The notes under the pieces were generated by a model that searched no databases, was not told the DNA's origin, and was given only the letters and a program-made list of their open reading frames with translations. DNA of 7,024 bases from Altererythrobacter sp. (GTDB lineage: Bacteria > Pseudomonadota > Alphaproteobacteria > Sphingomonadales > Sphingomonadaceae), in the NCBI GenBank assembly GCA_023299945.1, contig JALZVZ010000121.1, forward strand, positions 1 to 7,024, in the 5' to 3' direction. Within the stretch, counting starts at the first letter, position 1, and the number at the start of each line of letters is the position of its first letter. Both the position numbers and the translations under genes were made by a program. Shown here piece after piece: positions 5,649 to 7,024 of the stretch.

Positions 5649-7024
5649 ATGCGCCGCGCTGCCCTGATACCTGCTGCTTTGTTCACGATAGGCGCAGCCT
5701 TTGGCCTGTCCTCGTGCAAGCCTGTTCCTGATAGCGACGTTGGCGCATCGGACAGTGAATTTGCCATTGGCGCAGGCGGGCGTCCGGTCGGCGAGGCATG
5801 GTCACGCAGCCCAATTATCGCGCAAAATGGCATGGCGGCCACCGCCCATCCGCTCGCCACACAAATCGCATTGGATGTGCTCAAAGACGGCGGCAGCGCG
5901 GTGGATGCCGCGATTGCAGCCAATGCGGCGCTGGGCCTGATGGAGCCAACCGGCAACGGGATTGGCGGCGATCTGTTCGCGATCATCTATGACCCTGCAT
6001 CGGGCGAGCTGGTGGGCCTCAATGGTTCGGGCCGTTCGCCTGCGAACCAAACGCTGGATCAGCTCAAGGAAAAGCTCAATGGCGCGGACGCACTGCCTGC
6101 CGTTGGCCCCCTGCCCATCACCATTCCTGGCACAGTCGACGGCTGGTTTGAAATGCACGGGCGTTACGGCAAATTGCCTATGTCCCGCGTGCTAGCCCCA
6201 ACAGTGAAATATGCCCGCGAAGGTCATCCCATTGCCCCCGTCATCGCAATGTATCTGGACCGCTCGCTCAAGGCCTATGAGCGCCGCCAAAGAGACACAC
6301 CGTTTGATTTTTCCAATGCCCGTGCGACTTGGTTTGCGAACGGCGCTCCTAAAGCCGGTGACCTATTCAAAAACCCCGATTTGGCGAACACGCTGGAGGC
6401 CATCGGGCGCGGCGGGAGCGATGCGTTTTACAAGGGCGCATTGGCCAGCCGCATGGTGGATTACTTGGCTGAACAGGGCAGCGCCTTCACGCTGGAAGAT
6501 TTCGCCGCCCATGAAAGCGAATGGGTGACGCCCGCCTGCGCATCCTATCGTAAAGGGTATGAATTGTGCGAGCTGCCGCCAAACACGCAAGGCTTTGCTG
6601 CGCTCCAAATGGTCAATATTTTGAAGAATGTCGATCTTTCGCAATATGAGCGCGGATCGCCCGAACTCATCCATTATCTCACCGAAGCCAAGCGCCTTGC
6701 CCATGCAGACGTTGCACGCTTTTATGCCGATCCTAGCTTCACCGACTTGCCTGAAGAACTTTTGAGCGAGGAATATGGCAAGGAACGTTTCGATCTCATC
6801 AATCCGCGCAGCGCCGCCAAAAATTTCATGCCCGGCCAGATCGAAGTCGCCCCGAAATTGGAAGGTGAAGGCGACACAACCTACCTCACCGTGGTCGATA
6901 AGGATGGCATGATGGTCAGCCTGATCCAATCAAACTATCGCGGCATGGGCGGCGGCCTCGTGCCTACAGGCATGGGCTTTATGTTCCAAGATCGCGGCGA
7001 ATTGTTCAGCCTCGATCCCGCCCA
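5649..7024 (+). CDS. Gamma-glutamyltransferase family lipoprotein, YwrD-like branch (3' truncated by window)
   Basis: The open frame from ATG 5649 runs unbroken to the window edge (458 residues, about four fifths of a normal family member). The N-terminus is a lipoprotein signal: two Arg, a hydrophobic core and lipobox LSSC with Cys23. The +2 residue is Lys, not Asp, so an outer-membrane anchor facing the periplasm is likely. Family motifs follow in order: the early region MAATAHPLATQIALDVLKDG (62-81), GSAVDAAIAANAALG (82-96), EPTGNGIGGDLF (99-110), GSGRSP (126-131, with R129 at the place of the gamma-glutamyl-binding Arg114 of E. coli Ggt), PPNTQGFAALQMVNIL (310-325) and the autocleavage/nucleophile site GDTTYLTVVDKDG (408-420). 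T410 is the predicted nucleophile and new N-terminus of the small subunit. The ending SLIQSNYRGMGGG (424-436) and QDRG (447-450) resembles the YwrD-like branch, not classical glutathione-cleaving Ggt. Hand alignment puts Tyr430 and Leu452 where E. coli has Asn411 and Asp433, so the substrate may differ from glutathione. Membership in the Ntn-hydrolase Ggt family is secure; the substrate is not. Confidence 0.9.
   Translation, partial: MRRAALIPAALFTIGAAFGLSSCKPVPDSDVGASDSEFAIGAGGRPVGEAWSRSPIIAQNGMAATAHPLATQIALDVLKDGGSAVDAAIAANAALGLMEPTGNGIGGDLFAIIYDPASGELVGLNGSGRSPANQTLDQLKEKLNGADALPAVGPLPITIPGTVDGWFEMHGRYGKLPMSRVLAPTVKYAREGHPIAPVIAMYLDRSLKAYERRQRDTPFDFSNARATWFANGAPKAGDLFKNPDLANTLEAIGRGGSDAFYKGALASRMVDYLAEQGSAFTLEDFAAHESEWVTPACASYRKGYELCELPPNTQGFAALQMVNILKNVDLSQYERGSPELIHYLTEAKRLAHADVARFYADPSFTDLPEELLSEEYGKERFDLINPRSAAKNFMPGQIEVAPKLEGEGDTTYLTVVDKDGMMVSLIQSNYRGMGGGLVPTGMGFMFQDRGELFSLDPA

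Noticed and set aside
6363..6929. 188-codon open frame antisense to the gamma-glutamyltransferase gene
   Set aside because: The plus strand here carries ordered family motifs up to the catalytic threonine; the antisense frame has no recognisable domain.

Overview
The window looks like ordinary chromosomal DNA of an alphaproteobacterium, most likely of the order Sphingomonadales (an Erythrobacter-, Altererythrobacter- or Sphingorhabdus-like organism). The reasons are moderate GC, a large TonB-dependent receptor of the type that is abundant in this order, and a TypA/BipA with alphaproteobacterial sequence around the G5 region. No ribosomal or tRNA gene is present, so the placement is inferred from protein character only.

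Layout from left to right. (1) Positions 1-84 are the last codons of a rightward membrane-protein gene, possibly an FtsX-like ABC permease. It is followed by a strong hairpin terminator (94-127) shared with the converging gene. (2) 146-625, leftward, is a small RDD-family membrane protein. (3) 707-739 is a clear leftward Rho-independent terminator that separates the RDD gene from the next gene. (4) 773-3370, leftward, is an 865-residue TonB-dependent outer-membrane receptor with signal peptide, TonB box, plug and barrel. (5) 3371-3707 is a divergent intergenic region with a possible receptor promoter and an 8-bp direct repeat. (6) 3708-5546, rightward, is the ribosome-associated GTPase TypA/BipA, complete. 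(7) 5547-5648 is a short gap with an inverted repeat whose 3' arm runs into the Shine-Dalgarno sequence of the next gene. (8) 5649 to the window end, rightward, is a lipoprotein of the gamma-glutamyltransferase family, cut by the window edge after the catalytic threonine.

The genes do not form an obvious pathway. The receptor and the RDD gene share a direction but are split by a terminator. typA and the gamma-glutamyltransferase gene share a direction with a 102-nt gap and no recognisable intrinsic terminator between them, so read-through is possible. I found no CRISPR array, insertion sequence, phage gene, RNA gene or defence cassette, and no convincing sign of a new system. The points most worth a second look are the non-classical substrate-pocket residues and lipid anchor of the gamma-glutamyltransferase homologue, the hairpin over its ribosome binding site, and the lone adjacent cysteine pair in the receptor.
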